Of a stretch of 64,000 nucleotides of DNA, positions 21,350 through 31,345 are shown piece after piece; within the stretch, counting starts at the first letter, position 1; the number at the start of each line of letters is the position of its first letter. The position numbers and the translations under genes are program-made. This DNA is from Burkholderiales bacterium (GTDB lineage Bacteria; Pseudomonadota; Gammaproteobacteria; Burkholderiales; Burkholderiaceae_E): the NCBI GenBank assembly GCA_027487815.1, contig JAIYCW010000017.1:186001-250000 (forward strand), read 5' to 3'. The notes beneath the pieces are model-generated. The model did not search any database, was not told the DNA's origin, and saw only the letters and a program-made list of their open reading frames with translations.

Positions 21350-22075
21350 TCAGGCCAACTTCATTAGCTCAGCAGCTAGCTCATTGGGCATGTCGACCAT
21401 CACGTCATGACTAGTGGCAAGCTTGGTGACGTTCCAGCCCGCCTGGCCCGTGTGCTTCGCAGCAAAATGTCGAAACGGACTCGGATCCCAGTTATCGGCC
21501 AAGATATAGGTCTTGGGAAGATGGGCACCGTGCCCGCCGATCAGCAGGGGCATCTCAAAAGTGGCGAGGGATTGTTTGACGCAACGCCGATCCACCCAAG
21601 GTCGGTTTTCGGCTTTGATGCCAAAGACCTCAGCAGGAATCGGATCCATCATGCCACTGTTACCAGCTGCAGCCGCCCCACGAAAACCACCTACAAACAC
21701 CGCAGCAACTTCCGGGGGAAGCGCGGTATTCAACAAGCTGATGAGCGATTGCCCATTCTCAGGCACAAATGCATCCAGGTAGACCAGGTGCTTCAAGCGA
21801 TCTGGTATTCGATCAGCGACACCAGTGATCACCATGCCACCATAGGAATGTCCCAGAAGCACCACATCGTTCAATTCTTCAGCCTCAATCAATCCGCAAA
21901 CATCGCGAATATGGGTTTCCAGCGTGATGTGTTGACCGCCCTGGTGGGCATACATACCGTTGCCGCTCAAAGTGGGCGCCAAAGCTTACTGCCCCTTCGC
22001 CCGTAGCGCCTTGACTGTGTCTCTGTAACACCAGCCGCCGTGCCAAGCGCCATGTACCAATACAAAAGTTGTCAT
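21350..22075 (-). pseudogene. Alpha/beta hydrolase interrupted by an in-frame TAA
   Basis: From the ATG at 22075 the frame reads a textbook alpha/beta-hydrolase N-terminus (MTTFVLVHGAWHGGWCYRD, with the HG oxyanion motif), then meets TAA at 21988-21986 (codon 30) and continues in the same frame, without any shift, through LAPTLSGNG, the nucleophile elbow GHSYGGMV, an acid region and a catalytic His in TSHDVMVD to the stop at 21350. Unbroken it would be 241 aa, close to methylesterase/pyrethroid-hydrolase-like proteins. A TTG at 21982 could start a fragment lacking the first strand and oxyanion loop. It lies 52 bases after recG on the same strand. A recent nonsense mutation, stop readthrough or an assembly error are all possible. 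Confidence 0.85.
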
Positions 22076-22127
22076 GTCTTCCTCGCCCCGTGTTGAGTTA
22101 TGGGACGCTTAGACTAAGCCGGAATGG

Positions 22128-24170
22128 CTAGGCCTGCAAGAAGGCTTCCCGGCCGCCCAGCCACTGGCGTAAATGCTGCTCAACTGCCTGGGCATAGGCC
22201 GCTGGAGCACCCGGGTCAAGAAGTTGGGCAGCCACTTCACGCGCCCGATCCGCAAGCTCAAGATCACGCTCGAGATCGGCGTAGCGCAACATCGGCACGC
22301 CCGACTGACGGGCCCCCAGCATCTCTCCCGGGCCGCGCATTTGTAAATCCCGCCGCGCCACCTCAAATCCATCGGTCGTTTCATGCAACACGCGCAAACG
22401 CTCCCGGGCTACCGCCGAAAGTGGCGGGTAGTAAAGCAGCACACACAAGGATTGCGTGCTGCCCCGCCCTACCCGGCCGCGCAACTGGTGCAACTGCGCC
22501 AATCCAAAACGCTCGGCATGCTCCACAATCATCCAGGAAGCCTGCGGCACATCCACCCCGACTTCAATCACAGTGGTGGCCACCAGAACCCTGAGCGCTC
22601 CACCGGCAAACGCGGCCATGGTTTGCTGTTTTTCTGCGGCATTCATTCGGCCATGCAAGATCCCCACGGGCACCGGACTAAAGAGCGCCTGCAATTCGAT
22701 GTGGGTGTCGATCGCGGTTTGAAGGTCCAGGGTCTCGCTTTCTTCAACCAGCGGACAGACCCAATACACCTGCCGCTCCTGAGCCAGCGCGTCACGCACC
22801 CGCTCGATCAGTTCATCGCGTCGGCCTGCGGATACCAGACGCGTCACTATCGGCGTGCGCCCCGGAGGCAGCGCATCAATGACCGACACATCAAGATCGG
22901 CAAAGTAAGTCATGGCGAGGCTGCGCGGGATCGGCGTTGCACTCATCATGAGCTGATGCGGTAGCAGGGAGGTCTCCTGTTTATCCCTCAGGCTCAGGCG
23001 CTGGCTTACCCCGAAGCGATGCTGCTCATCCACGATGGTCAGGCCCAGGCGCGCAAACTGCACCTTGCTTTCAATCAGGGCATGGGTTCCTACCAGCAAA
23101 TCGATCTCGCCGGCAGCCACAGCCTCACGTACCCGCTTTTTCTCGGACTCCTTGAGCGAGCCCGTCAGCCACGCCACCCGCACACCACAGGCTTTCATCC
23201 AGGGCTCCAGCTTGCGCCAATGTTGCTCGGCCAGAATTTCAGTCGGGGCCATGAGTGCAGCCTGCCATCCAGAGCCCACCGCACAAGCAGCAGCCAGGGC
23301 GGCCACCACAGTTTTTCCGCTGCCCACATCGCCTTGCAATAGGCGATTCATCGGCACCGCGCGCTGCAAATCGGCATGGATCCCCGCCCAGGCTCGCTGC
23401 TGCGCTTCGGTGAGCGCGAAAGGTAATGCATTGAGCAGTCGGACAACCGCCTGCTTATCCCCCATACCGGGCGCGCGTAAGCTATTGCGTTGCCTTCGGG
23501 CCTGCGTGAGGGAAAGCTGCTGGGCCAGCAGCTCATCAAAAATCACCCTGACCCAGGCGGGATCGGTGCGCTCCTGCAAAGCGGCAAGCGACACCTCCGG
23601 CGGCGGCTGATGCAAGCGTTGAAGCGCAGCCCTTGGCGGCATCAAGTCCAGCGATTTACGAAAGGCTTCAGGTAAAGCGTCAGGCCACGCTTCAAGCGCA
23701 AACGCCTGCCTTACCGCCGCTCTTAGCTGCACCTGCGACACGCCCGCTGTGGTGGGATACACAGGAGTCAATCGCTCGGGTACCGCAGTGGCGTCATCGG
23801 CGAGGCGATACCGGGGATGCATCATTTCCTTGCCGAGCATGCCGCCACGCACCTCGCCAAATGCTCGGATCGACACCCCAACAGCCAGCTGCTTTTGCTG
23901 CGAACCGTAAAAATTGAAAAACCGCAGCACCAGCGAGCCACTGGCATCTTCTATTTCCACCAGCAACATACGCCGACCGCGGTAACTCACCTCGTTGCGA
24001 ATCACCCGGCCCTGCACTTGCACCTGCTCGCCAGAGCGTGCTTCAGCAATCAGCGTGATGCTGGTTTCGTCTTCGTAGCGCAGCGGCAAATGCCGCAAAA
24101 AATCAATCGGAGTGTGCAGACCAAGCTTGGGAATCGCCCGCAACCCACCTGACGGAGACTTGACGGCCAT
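22128..24170 (-). CDS. recG: ATP-dependent DNA helicase RecG
   Basis: Reverses stalled replication forks and migrates branched DNA. 680 aa from the ATG at 24170. The N-terminal wedge/OB region contains LPLRYEDETSITLI and VQVQGRVIR; motif I is LLQGDVGSGKTVVA, motif II reads DEQH (the RecG variant of DEAD/H), motif III MSATPIPRSLAMTYF, motif VI QLRGRVGRG. The N-terminus begins at the wedge domain with little extra sequence, so it is slightly shorter than E. coli RecG (693 aa). Starts 15 bases after the ridA stop. Confidence 0.96.
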   Translation of the reverse strand: MAVKSPSGGLRAIPKLGLHTPIDFLRHLPLRYEDETSITLIAEARSGEQVQVQGRVIRNEVSYRGRRMLLVEIEDASGSLVLRFFNFYGSQQKQLAVGVSIRAFGEVRGGMLGKEMMHPRYRLADDATAVPERLTPVYPTTAGVSQVQLRAAVRQAFALEAWPDALPEAFRKSLDLMPPRAALQRLHQPPPEVSLAALQERTDPAWVRVIFDELLAQQLSLTQARRQRNSLRAPGMGDKQAVVRLLNALPFALTEAQQRAWAGIHADLQRAVPMNRLLQGDVGSGKTVVAALAAACAVGSGWQAALMAPTEILAEQHWRKLEPWMKACGVRVAWLTGSLKESEKKRVREAVAAGEIDLLVGTHALIESKVQFARLGLTIVDEQHRFGVSQRLSLRDKQETSLLPHQLMMSATPIPRSLAMTYFADLDVSVIDALPPGRTPIVTRLVSAGRRDELIERVRDALAQERQVYWVCPLVEESETLDLQTAIDTHIELQALFSPVPVGILHGRMNAAEKQQTMAAFAGGALRVLVATTVIEVGVDVPQASWMIVEHAERFGLAQLHQLRGRVGRGSTQSLCVLLYYPPLSAVARERLRVLHETTDGFEVARRDLQMRGPGEMLGARQSGVPMLRYADLERDLELADRAREVAAQLLDPGAPAAYAQAVEQHLRQWLGGREAFLQA

Positions 24171-24185
24171 CGTCAAGCGTCAGTA

Positions 24186-24569
24186 TCAGGCCGCAGCACG
24201 CACCACAATCGCCTCAACCTCGAACACCGCTCCTTTGGGCAGACTCGCCACGCCAATCGTTGAGCGCGCTGGAAATGGCGCAGGCACATAGGTGGGCATG
24301 ATGTCGTTGACCTTGGCGAACTGCGCAAGATCGGTAAGAAACAGTGTGAGTTTGGTGGCATCTGCAAGGCTTGCGCCCGCTGCGGCCGCTACTGCTGCGA
24401 GGTTGCTGAACGCCTGATGCACCTGCGCTTCAAATCCTTCGGCCATGAGGCCCGTGGCCGGATCCAGACCAATCTGACCCGACAAATAGACCGTGTCGCC
24501 AGCTCGAATCGCTTGGGAATAGGGGCCAAGGGCGGCAGGTGCTGAAGGTGTGGAGATGACATGTTTCAT
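24186..24569 (-). CDS. ridA: RidA family enamine/imine deaminase
   Basis: Hydrolyses reactive 2-aminoacrylate-type enamines made by PLP enzymes. 127 aa from the ATG at 24569 ([19 protein letters not shown]); an in-frame start 48 bases upstream is unlikely. Family marks: [18 protein letters not shown], the key arginine in FPARSTIGV, and [12 protein letters not shown] near the end. Upstream of recG, probably one transcript. Divergent from the giant uvrA with about 118 bases between starts. Confidence 0.95.
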   Translation of the reverse strand: MKHVISTPSAPAALGPYSQAIRAGDTVYLSGQIGLDPATGLMAEGFEAQVHQAFSNLAAVAAAAGASLADATKLTLFLTDLAQFAKVNDIMPTYVPAPFPARSTIGVASLPKGAVFEVEAIVVRAAA

Positions 24570-24687
24570 GACAAGCGGGCCTTTTGCGAAAGGTGGGAAT
24601 ATATCCAGTATATCCAAACCTTACGGCGCTAAACGTTTCGGCGGGGCATTCCCCGGCCTGCAAAACCCTCGGCTATGCTGCGCGGCT

Positions 24688-27600
24688 ATGAATAAACCTC
24701 TCGATCTCCCGGCGCAAGCTCTTCCCGCAACTGATGGGGCCTATTTGGGCCAGGTCATCAAATTGCGTGGTGCGCGCCAGCACAATCTCAAGAACCTGAA
24801 CCTCGATATCCGCACTGGTGAAATGCTGGTGGTTACTGGCGTGTCAGGCTCGGGTAAATCTTCGCTGGTGTTTGACACCTTATATGCCGAGGGGCAGCGC
24901 CGCTATGTCGAAACCTTTTCGGCCTATGCCCGCCAGTTTCTCGACCGGATGGACAAGCCCCAGATCGACCGCATCGAAGGCGTGCCGCCCGCGATAGCCA
25001 TCGATCAGACCAACCCGGTGCGCACTTCACGCTCCACCGTGGGGACGATGACCGAGCTGAATGACCATTTCAAACTGCTGTTCGCCAGAATTGCGACGCT
25101 GTTTTGCCGCCAATGCGGCCAGGCGGTGCAGCGCGACACACCCCGCAGCATCGCGGACGATATTCGCAGCCGGGCCCTTGCTGCAGGTGATCCGCGCCTG
25201 GTCATGACCTTTGCCTTGCATGTGCCGGCCAATTTTGGGCAAGACGAAGTCGATGGTTTTCTTTCAGCGCAGGGCTACACACGGGTGCATCAGCGCCGCG
25301 AAGTCCCGGGGGCAGACGGGCAGATGGCGAGCGAACTCGCCGTGATGCAGGATCGCTTTCGCGCAAGCTCGGTAGACACCGCAAGACTTGCCGAAGCCAT
25401 TGAAGCGGCATTGCGACGCGGCCAAGGCGAGCTTGCAGTGCATGTGCTGAACGACGAGGGCGCTGACCTCGAAGTCTGGCGCTTCAGCACTGCACTGGCC
25501 TGCGCCACCTGCAAAATCACCTACAGCGACCCCACGCCTGCGCTTTTTTCCTTCAACTCTCCGATTGGTGCTTGCGAAACCTGCCGTGGCTTTGGCCGGG
25601 TGATTGGTGTTGATCTGGGCCTGGTAATTCCTGATGAGCTCAAAACCTTGCGGCAAGGCGCCGTCAAGACCTGGCAAACCGCATCGTTCAAGGAGTGCCA
25701 GGCCGATTTGCAGCGCCAGGCCACCGCCATGCAGATCCCGCTGGATGTGCCGTGGCGCGATATGGGTGCCGAGCACAAACGCTGGGTGATTGAAGGCGGC
25801 ACTGACTGGAAAGGCAACTGGACCAAGCAGTGGTACGGCATTCGGCGCTTTTTCGATTGGCTCGAATCCAAAGCCTACAAAATGCACATCCGGGTGCTGC
25901 TCTCCAAGTACCGGGCCTACACCGAATGCGGCACCTGCCATGGCGCACGTTTGAAGCCCGATGCGATGCTTTGGAAACTGCCCGCACTGCAGGGTCGCTG
26001 GCTCGGCGTGCATGAACTGATGCTGCAGCCCATCAGTAAAGTACAAGAGCTCGCGAAATTCTGGCGCAGTGAAGCCGCCAATGCCGGGCGCAGCGCGGTA
26101 AGCCATGAAGCCATGGATATGTTGCTCACCGAAATTGAAGCGCGAGTGAATTTTCTGGATCAGGTGGGCCTGGGCTACCTCACCCTGGATCGGCAGGCGC
26201 GCACGCTTTCAGGCGGCGAGGTGCAGCGTATCAATCTCACCACCGCGCTTGGCACCTCCCTGGTCAACACATTGTTCGTGCTTGATGAGCCCTCGATCGG
26301 CTTGCATCCGCGCGACATGGGCCGAATCATCCAGGTGATGAAGCGACTGCGCGATGCAGGCAACACACTTGTGGTGGTGGAACATGATCCGCAGGTCATG
26401 TTTGCAGCGGATCGGTTGTTGGATATTGGCCCCGGGCCGGGAGCACGCGGTGGCAATATCGTCTATTACGATACCCCGCAAGCGCTTGGTGGAGCGGACA
26501 CGCTTACCGCGCAATACCTGCTGGGTAAAAAACAGGTGGCTGCAATTGAGCCACGAGAGGTGTTACCCAAAACCCCAAAACTGATCCTCGAAGGCGCGCG
26601 TGAAAACAACCTGCGCAATATCAGTATCGAGATTCCACTGCAGCGTATGGTGTGCCTCACCGGCGTATCGGGGTCGGGCAAATCAACCCTGATGCAAGGC
26701 GTATTACTCCCCGCATTGCTAAGAGCCAAGGGCAAAGCAACCGAAACCCCCGGCGTATTTGATCGACTGCTTGGACCCGACTGGCTCGAAGACGTGGCCT
26801 ATGTGGATCAATCCCCGATTGGCAAAACCGCGCGCAGCAACCCGATAAGTTATGTGGGCGCATTTGATGGAATTCGCAAGCTGCTTGCGGCCACCGAAGC
26901 AGCCCGTGAGCGGGGCTATACCGCAGGCACCTTCAGCTTCAATTCGGGCGATGGCCGCTGCCCGACTTGCAGCGGCAACGGCTTTGAACACGTCGAAATG
27001 CAGTTTCTTTCGGATGTGTATCTACGCTGCCCGGATTGCAGCGGCACCCGGTTTCGCGCACAAACCCTTGAGGTCAAACTACCGACGCCCAAAGGCGAGT
27101 ACTCGGTAGCCGATATTCTTGACCTCACCGTGGAGCAAGCACTTGAGGTGTTTGATCCTTCCATCAAGGGCAGCGCTGAAATCCGCGCGCGTCTGCAACC
27201 CCTGGCTGATGTGGGCTTGGATTACTTGAAGCTTGGGCAGCCGGTGCCTACTCTTTCGGGTGGGGAAGCTCAGCGCCTGAAACTTGCGGGCTTCCTGGCC
27301 GACAGCCTTTCCCGCGAGCCTGCCAAAGCGGTGGGGCTCGCTCGCAAAGGCACCCTGTTTTTATTTGATGAGCCCACCACCGGCCTGCATTTTGAAGATG
27401 TGGCCAAACTGATTCGGGCCCTGCGCAAGTTGCTGGCTGCGGGTCATTCGCTCCTGATCATCGAACACAATCTCGATCTGCTCGGCGCGAGTGATTGGCT
27501 GATTGACCTGGGCCCTGAAGGCGGCACTGCCGGAGGGGAGATCGTGGCGCAAGGCAGTGTGGCCGAGATCATGGCGCATCCCAGTTCCCACACTGGATTA

Positions 27601-30411
27601 GCGCTGCGCACTTACCGTGAGTCGCTCGCTTCCCTGGCTGCCCAAGCGCAGCATTTTCAGGATACTGGCGAGGTGCAAGAGCCCCAGGGCCGGCCGCTGC
27701 AATCAGCGCTGCGTGACCGGGCCCGGCAATCCATCGTGGTTCATAACGCGCGTGAAAACAATCTTAAATCGATTGATGTGGAGATTCCGCGTGATGCCAT
27801 GACGGTGATTACCGGTGTATCGGGATCGGGCAAGTCGACACTGGCTTTTGATGTGATTTTTGGTGAAGGCCAAAGGCGTTATCTTGAATCGCTGAATGCT
27901 TATGCAAGGCAATTTGTGCAGCCTGCCTCGCGCCCCGATGTGGATGGGGTGTATGGCATTCCACCTACAGTGGCGATCGAGCAGCGCACCAGCCGTGGGG
28001 GGCGCAAAAGTACGGTAGCAACGCTCACCGAGATTTATCACTTCCTGCGTTTGCTCTTCGTTAAAACTGGGACTGCATATTGCCCCACCTGCAACATTGC
28101 CATCACCCCGCAGTCTTTCGACAGCATCGTCGCGCGGATCAGCGAGCAGTATCGCGGGCAGCATATCGGCTTGCTCGCGCCATTGGTGATCAACCGTAAA
28201 GGTGTTTACACAGACCTGGCCAAATGGGCGGCGGGCAAAGGCTTCACCCATTTGCGCGTGGATCAAAATTTCCTGCCCACTGGCAAATTTCCGCGCATTG
28301 ACCGCTTCATCGAACACTCCATCGAACTACCCGTCGCCGATCTCGTTGTAGGCCCAACAACCGAGCACGAACTGCGGCGGGCGCTCGCGCAGGCGCTGGA
28401 GTTTGGCAAGGGGCTGGTGATGGTGCTGGCTGAGCTGCCCAAGCTGCAAGCCGCGATTGACGCGGGTCAGGCGAACGCTGCCGAGCTTGCGCTACCCACT
28501 CAGCTTTTCTCAACCAAGCGGGCGTGCTCCAATTGCGGCACCTCGTTTCCCGAGCTTGATCCCCGCCTGTTTTCCTTCAACTCAAAACTTGGTTGGTGCG
28601 AAAGCTGTTTTGGCACAGGCATCCAACTACCCTTCACCCCGGAGGTCGACGAGCGCCGAGGCGACAATGATCAAACCAGTGGCGCGGTTGGTGTTTTGGC
28701 GGAGCAATTAGCCGGCAAAGTAGCCGATGAAGAAGGCGGTGGCGAGGGCGCTCAATGCGTAAGCTGCGACGGGCAGCGACTAAATCGCACCGCACTTGCA
28801 GTGAGGATTGGGGATCAATCGATTGCGCAAGTGGGCGCACAGTCGGTGATTGATGCCGGGCAGTGGGTGCAAAGCCTGAGCCTGAGTGAGCGTGATCGTC
28901 TGGTGGCCCAAGACCTTCTTACTGAGATCCAGGCGCGCCTGCAATTTCTCGACAAGGTTGGCCTGGGCTATCTTGGTCTGGATCGCAGCGCCCCCACGCT
29001 TTCAGGCGGCGAAGCGCAAAGAATCCGGCTGGCAGCGCAACTCGGCTCGAACCTGCAAGGCGTGTGCTATGTGCTGGATGAGCCCACGATTGGCCTGCAT
29101 CCGCATGACAACCAGATCTTGCTGGAATGCCTTGCGCAGCTGCGTGCCAAAGGCAACACCTTGTTGGTGGTCGAGCATGACGAAGACACGATTCGTCGCG
29201 CGGATCATGTGATTGATATCGGGCCCGGCGCGGGCAAACTGGGCGGTCGCATCATCGCAAGCGGGCATCATGAGGCGCTGGCCTTGCAGCCGGAAAGCCT
29301 GACTGGCCGCTATCTTGCCCATCCGGTAAAACACACCCTGAAGCGTGAACGCAAGGCGGGCGCTTCTGGCTGGCTGGATATTCAATCGGCAAGCCTGCAC
29401 AACCTTCGCAATGTAAAAGCAAAAATCCCCCTCGGTTGCCTCACAGTAATTACTGGCTTATCGGGCTCGGGCAAAAGCACGCTTGCCCGGGAAGTCCTGA
29501 TGGGTAATGCGGCCAAGCAGGTTCATGCCCGCAATCAGAGGCAGACGGCCCCCGCGTGGCATGGCGTGAAACAGATCGCCGGGCTGGAGCAGATTGATCG
29601 AGTGCTGGAAGTGGATCAAACCCCGATTGGCAAAACCCCTCGCTCGTGCCCCGCCACTTACATCGGATTTTGGGACACCATCCGGAGGTTATTTGCTGAT
29701 GCCAATGAAGCTCGTGTACGCGGCTACAGCCCGGCGCGCTTTTCATTCAACACCGGCAATGGTCGCTGCTCGGGCTGTGATGGGCAGGGACAGCAAACCA
29801 TCGAGATGAATTTCCTGCCGGATGTGAAAGTGCTTTGCGAGGTTTGCAATGGCCGGCGCTTCAATCGCGAAACCCTGCAGATCCAACTGCGTGAGCGCAG
29901 CATCGGCGATGTTCTTGCCATGAGCGTGGATGAAGCGGTGGAGTATTTCGCAGCACATCCCAGCGTGCGAAACCCGCTCGCCTTGTTGCAGGATGTGGGG
30001 CTGGGCTATCTGACGCTGGGCCAACCGAGCCCGACCCTGAGCGGTGGTGAGGCGCAGCGCATCAAGCTGGTGGCCGAGCTTGCCAAGGTGCAAGGCAAAC
30101 TCGCCAGCATTGGGCAGCGCACGCTCTATGTTCTGGATGAACCCACGGTGGGTTTACATATGGCGGATGTTGAAAGACTCAGCGCGGTGTTCCAGCGCCT
30201 GGTCGCCGCTGGCCATACGCTGGTGATTGTTGAGCACAACATGGATTTATGGGCCCAAGCCGATTGGATCATTGATATGGGCCCTGAGGGCGGCAAGGGC
30301 GGAGGCGAAGTGGTTGCTATGGGTTCGGCCGCTGATCTGGTGAAGCGGCACAAGACTCACACCGAGACCATGCTGGCCGAGTTCATGAAAGAGCGAACGG
30401 CAGTGAGTTAG
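24688..30411 (+). CDS. Double-length UvrA with four ABC ATPase modules
   Basis: 1907 aa from the ATG at 24688, twice the usual UvrA (about 940 aa). Two complete UvrA-like halves are fused in one frame. Walker A motifs G-S-G-S-GK lie near residues 51, 657, 1041 and 1588; LSGGE signatures near 507, 855, 1436 and 1782, each followed by a DEP Walker B. Each half also has UvrA zinc-finger cysteines: CRQC near 140, CATC...CETC near 272-298 and CPTC...CPDC near 760-785 in the first; CPTC near 1131, CSNC...CESC near 1281-1310 and CSGC...CEVC near 1693-1720 in the second. From family knowledge it should bind damaged DNA as an intramolecular pseudo-dimer. A normal-length uvrA is probably elsewhere in the genome. 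The stop overlaps the convergent DMT gene. Confidence 0.93.
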   Translation: MNKPLDLPAQALPATDGAYLGQVIKLRGARQHNLKNLNLDIRTGEMLVVTGVSGSGKSSLVFDTLYAEGQRRYVETFSAYARQFLDRMDKPQIDRIEGVPPAIAIDQTNPVRTSRSTVGTMTELNDHFKLLFARIATLFCRQCGQAVQRDTPRSIADDIRSRALAAGDPRLVMTFALHVPANFGQDEVDGFLSAQGYTRVHQRREVPGADGQMASELAVMQDRFRASSVDTARLAEAIEAALRRGQGELAVHVLNDEGADLEVWRFSTALACATCKITYSDPTPALFSFNSPIGACETCRGFGRVIGVDLGLVIPDELKTLRQGAVKTWQTASFKECQADLQRQATAMQIPLDVPWRDMGAEHKRWVIEGGTDWKGNWTKQWYGIRRFFDWLESKAYKMHIRVLLSKYRAYTECGTCHGARLKPDAMLWKLPALQGRWLGVHELMLQPISKVQELAKFWRSEAANAGRSAVSHEAMDMLLTEIEARVNFLDQVGLGYLTLDRQARTLSGGEVQRINLTTALGTSLVNTLFVLDEPSIGLHPRDMGRIIQVMKRLRDAGNTLVVVEHDPQVMFAADRLLDIGPGPGARGGNIVYYDTPQALGGADTLTAQYLLGKKQVAAIEPREVLPKTPKLILEGARENNLRNISIEIPLQRMVCLTGVSGSGKSTLMQGVLLPALLRAKGKATETPGVFDRLLGPDWLEDVAYVDQSPIGKTARSNPISYVGAFDGIRKLLAATEAARERGYTAGTFSFNSGDGRCPTCSGNGFEHVEMQFLSDVYLRCPDCSGTRFRAQTLEVKLPTPKGEYSVADILDLTVEQALEVFDPSIKGSAEIRARLQPLADVGLDYLKLGQPVPTLSGGEAQRLKLAGFLADSLSREPAKAVGLARKGTLFLFDEPTTGLHFEDVAKLIRALRKLLAAGHSLLIIEHNLDLLGASDWLIDLGPEGGTAGGEIVAQGSVAEIMAHPSSHTGLALRTYRESLASLAAQAQHFQDTGEVQEPQGRPLQSALRDRARQSIVVHNARENNLKSIDVEIPRDAMTVITGVSGSGKSTLAFDVIFGEGQRRYLESLNAYARQFVQPASRPDVDGVYGIPPTVAIEQRTSRGGRKSTVATLTEIYHFLRLLFVKTGTAYCPTCNIAITPQSFDSIVARISEQYRGQHIGLLAPLVINRKGVYTDLAKWAAGKGFTHLRVDQNFLPTGKFPRIDRFIEHSIELPVADLVVGPTTEHELRRALAQALEFGKGLVMVLAELPKLQAAIDAGQANAAELALPTQLFSTKRACSNCGTSFPELDPRLFSFNSKLGWCESCFGTGIQLPFTPEVDERRGDNDQTSGAVGVLAEQLAGKVADEEGGGEGAQCVSCDGQRLNRTALAVRIGDQSIAQVGAQSVIDAGQWVQSLSLSERDRLVAQDLLTEIQARLQFLDKVGLGYLGLDRSAPTLSGGEAQRIRLAAQLGSNLQGVCYVLDEPTIGLHPHDNQILLECLAQLRAKGNTLLVVEHDEDTIRRADHVIDIGPGAGKLGGRIIASGHHEALALQPESLTGRYLAHPVKHTLKRERKAGASGWLDIQSASLHNLRNVKAKIPLGCLTVITGLSGSGKSTLAREVLMGNAAKQVHARNQRQTAPAWHGVKQIAGLEQIDRVLEVDQTPIGKTPRSCPATYIGFWDTIRRLFADANEARVRGYSPARFSFNTGNGRCSGCDGQGQQTIEMNFLPDVKVLCEVCNGRRFNRETLQIQLRERSIGDVLAMSVDEAVEYFAAHPSVRNPLALLQDVGLGYLTLGQPSPTLSGGEAQRIKLVAELAKVQGKLASIGQRTLYVLDEPTVGLHMADVERLSAVFQRLVAAGHTLVIVEHNMDLWAQADWIIDMGPEGGKGGGEVVAMGSAADLVKRHKTHTETMLAEFMKERTAVS

Positions 30412-31313
30412 CTGCGCCGCGCCAACCAGGGCGTGAGCGCGACCAGAGCCATTCCGATCAGCGCGATCTGATCGGGGGCCTGGCCAAAAATGGCCCAGCC
30501 AAGGGCAATTGAAAGCAGGAGCTGGGAAAACATCCAGGGTGAAAGCACTGCGGCTGGCGCCAGGGCAAAGGCATGAGTCAGCAGCCAATGGCCCAACATG
30601 CCCAGCACCCCGGTGCCAATCAACACCACTACCACCAGCGGGGGGGCGGCAAATCGTTCAAACCAGAACGGCATCGACAGGGTCAGCACAACACAGCCGG
30701 TGGCCGCGGCATACAGCACCTGCGTGGGAGCTGCATCGCTGAAGTTGCGCGCTCGGGTCAGGGTTTGGTAACTCGCATTGCCAATTGCGGCCATCAACAC
30801 CAGCAACACCCCAAGCAAAGGAAGGGGCTGATCCTGCATCATTCCCGGGCGCACCACCAAGAGCACGCCAGCAAACCCCAGCAGCAGTGAAAGCCAGGCG
30901 CGCAAGGGCACTTTCTCATGCAAAAAGGCCCAGGCCATGAACACCGCCAACACCGGGGTGAGATAAAAAATCGCGGTGGCCTGCGCCAACGGCATGGTCT
31001 TGAGTGCTGCGAAGTAAAGCAGTGTGACCGTAAGCATTAATACGCCACGGGTAGCCTGCAACTTCGGGCTTGAGGTGTGCAGCAATTTACGTAAGCCGAG
31101 GCGGGGTACAAAGATCAGGAGCACCAGCGCCAAGTGACCGCTGTAGCGCGCCCAGGTGGTGAAGGCGACTGGCACGCCCTGGCCTCCCAGCCATTTTCCT
31201 GAGGCATCCAGGCACAACAAACACACCATCGAGGCAAGCAGCAAACCGATCGCAGCAGGCCAACGGGCCCGTTGATCCCGCAGCGCCGCCGCAGCTAGAG
31301 CATTGGAAGACAT
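30408..31313 (-). CDS. EamA/DMT-family transporter
   Basis: Inner-membrane exporter of the drug/metabolite transporter superfamily, 301 aa with ten predicted membrane segments in two EamA repeats (first about residues 20-155, second about 165-297). The first repeat contains AQATAIFYLTPVLAVFMAWA and the second LSPWMFSQLLLSIALGWA, both typical. Its stop overlaps the uvrA stop by 3 bases in convergent orientation, and it is divergent from the carotenoid oxygenase-like gene with about 32 bases between starts. Substrate unknown. Confidence 0.9.
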   Translation of the reverse strand: MSSNALAAAALRDQRARWPAAIGLLLASMVCLLCLDASGKWLGGQGVPVAFTTWARYSGHLALVLLIFVPRLGLRKLLHTSSPKLQATRGVLMLTVTLLYFAALKTMPLAQATAIFYLTPVLAVFMAWAFLHEKVPLRAWLSLLLGFAGVLLVVRPGMMQDQPLPLLGVLLVLMAAIGNASYQTLTRARNFSDAAPTQVLYAAATGCVVLTLSMPFWFERFAAPPLVVVVLIGTGVLGMLGHWLLTHAFALAPAAVLSPWMFSQLLLSIALGWAIFGQAPDQIALIGMALVALTPWLARRS

Positions 31314-31345
31314 CCACGTATCATAGGCTAATGGAGTATAGGCCC

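Noticed and set aside
24550-24687. 46-codon extension at the N-terminus of the double UvrA
   Set aside because: It overlaps the divergent ridA start and has no UvrA similarity; the ATG at 24688 opens directly into the conserved fold.
25264-26106. 280-codon minus-strand frame inside the double uvrA gene
   Set aside because: Composition shadow of the UvrA frame; no recognisable motif and no ribosome site.
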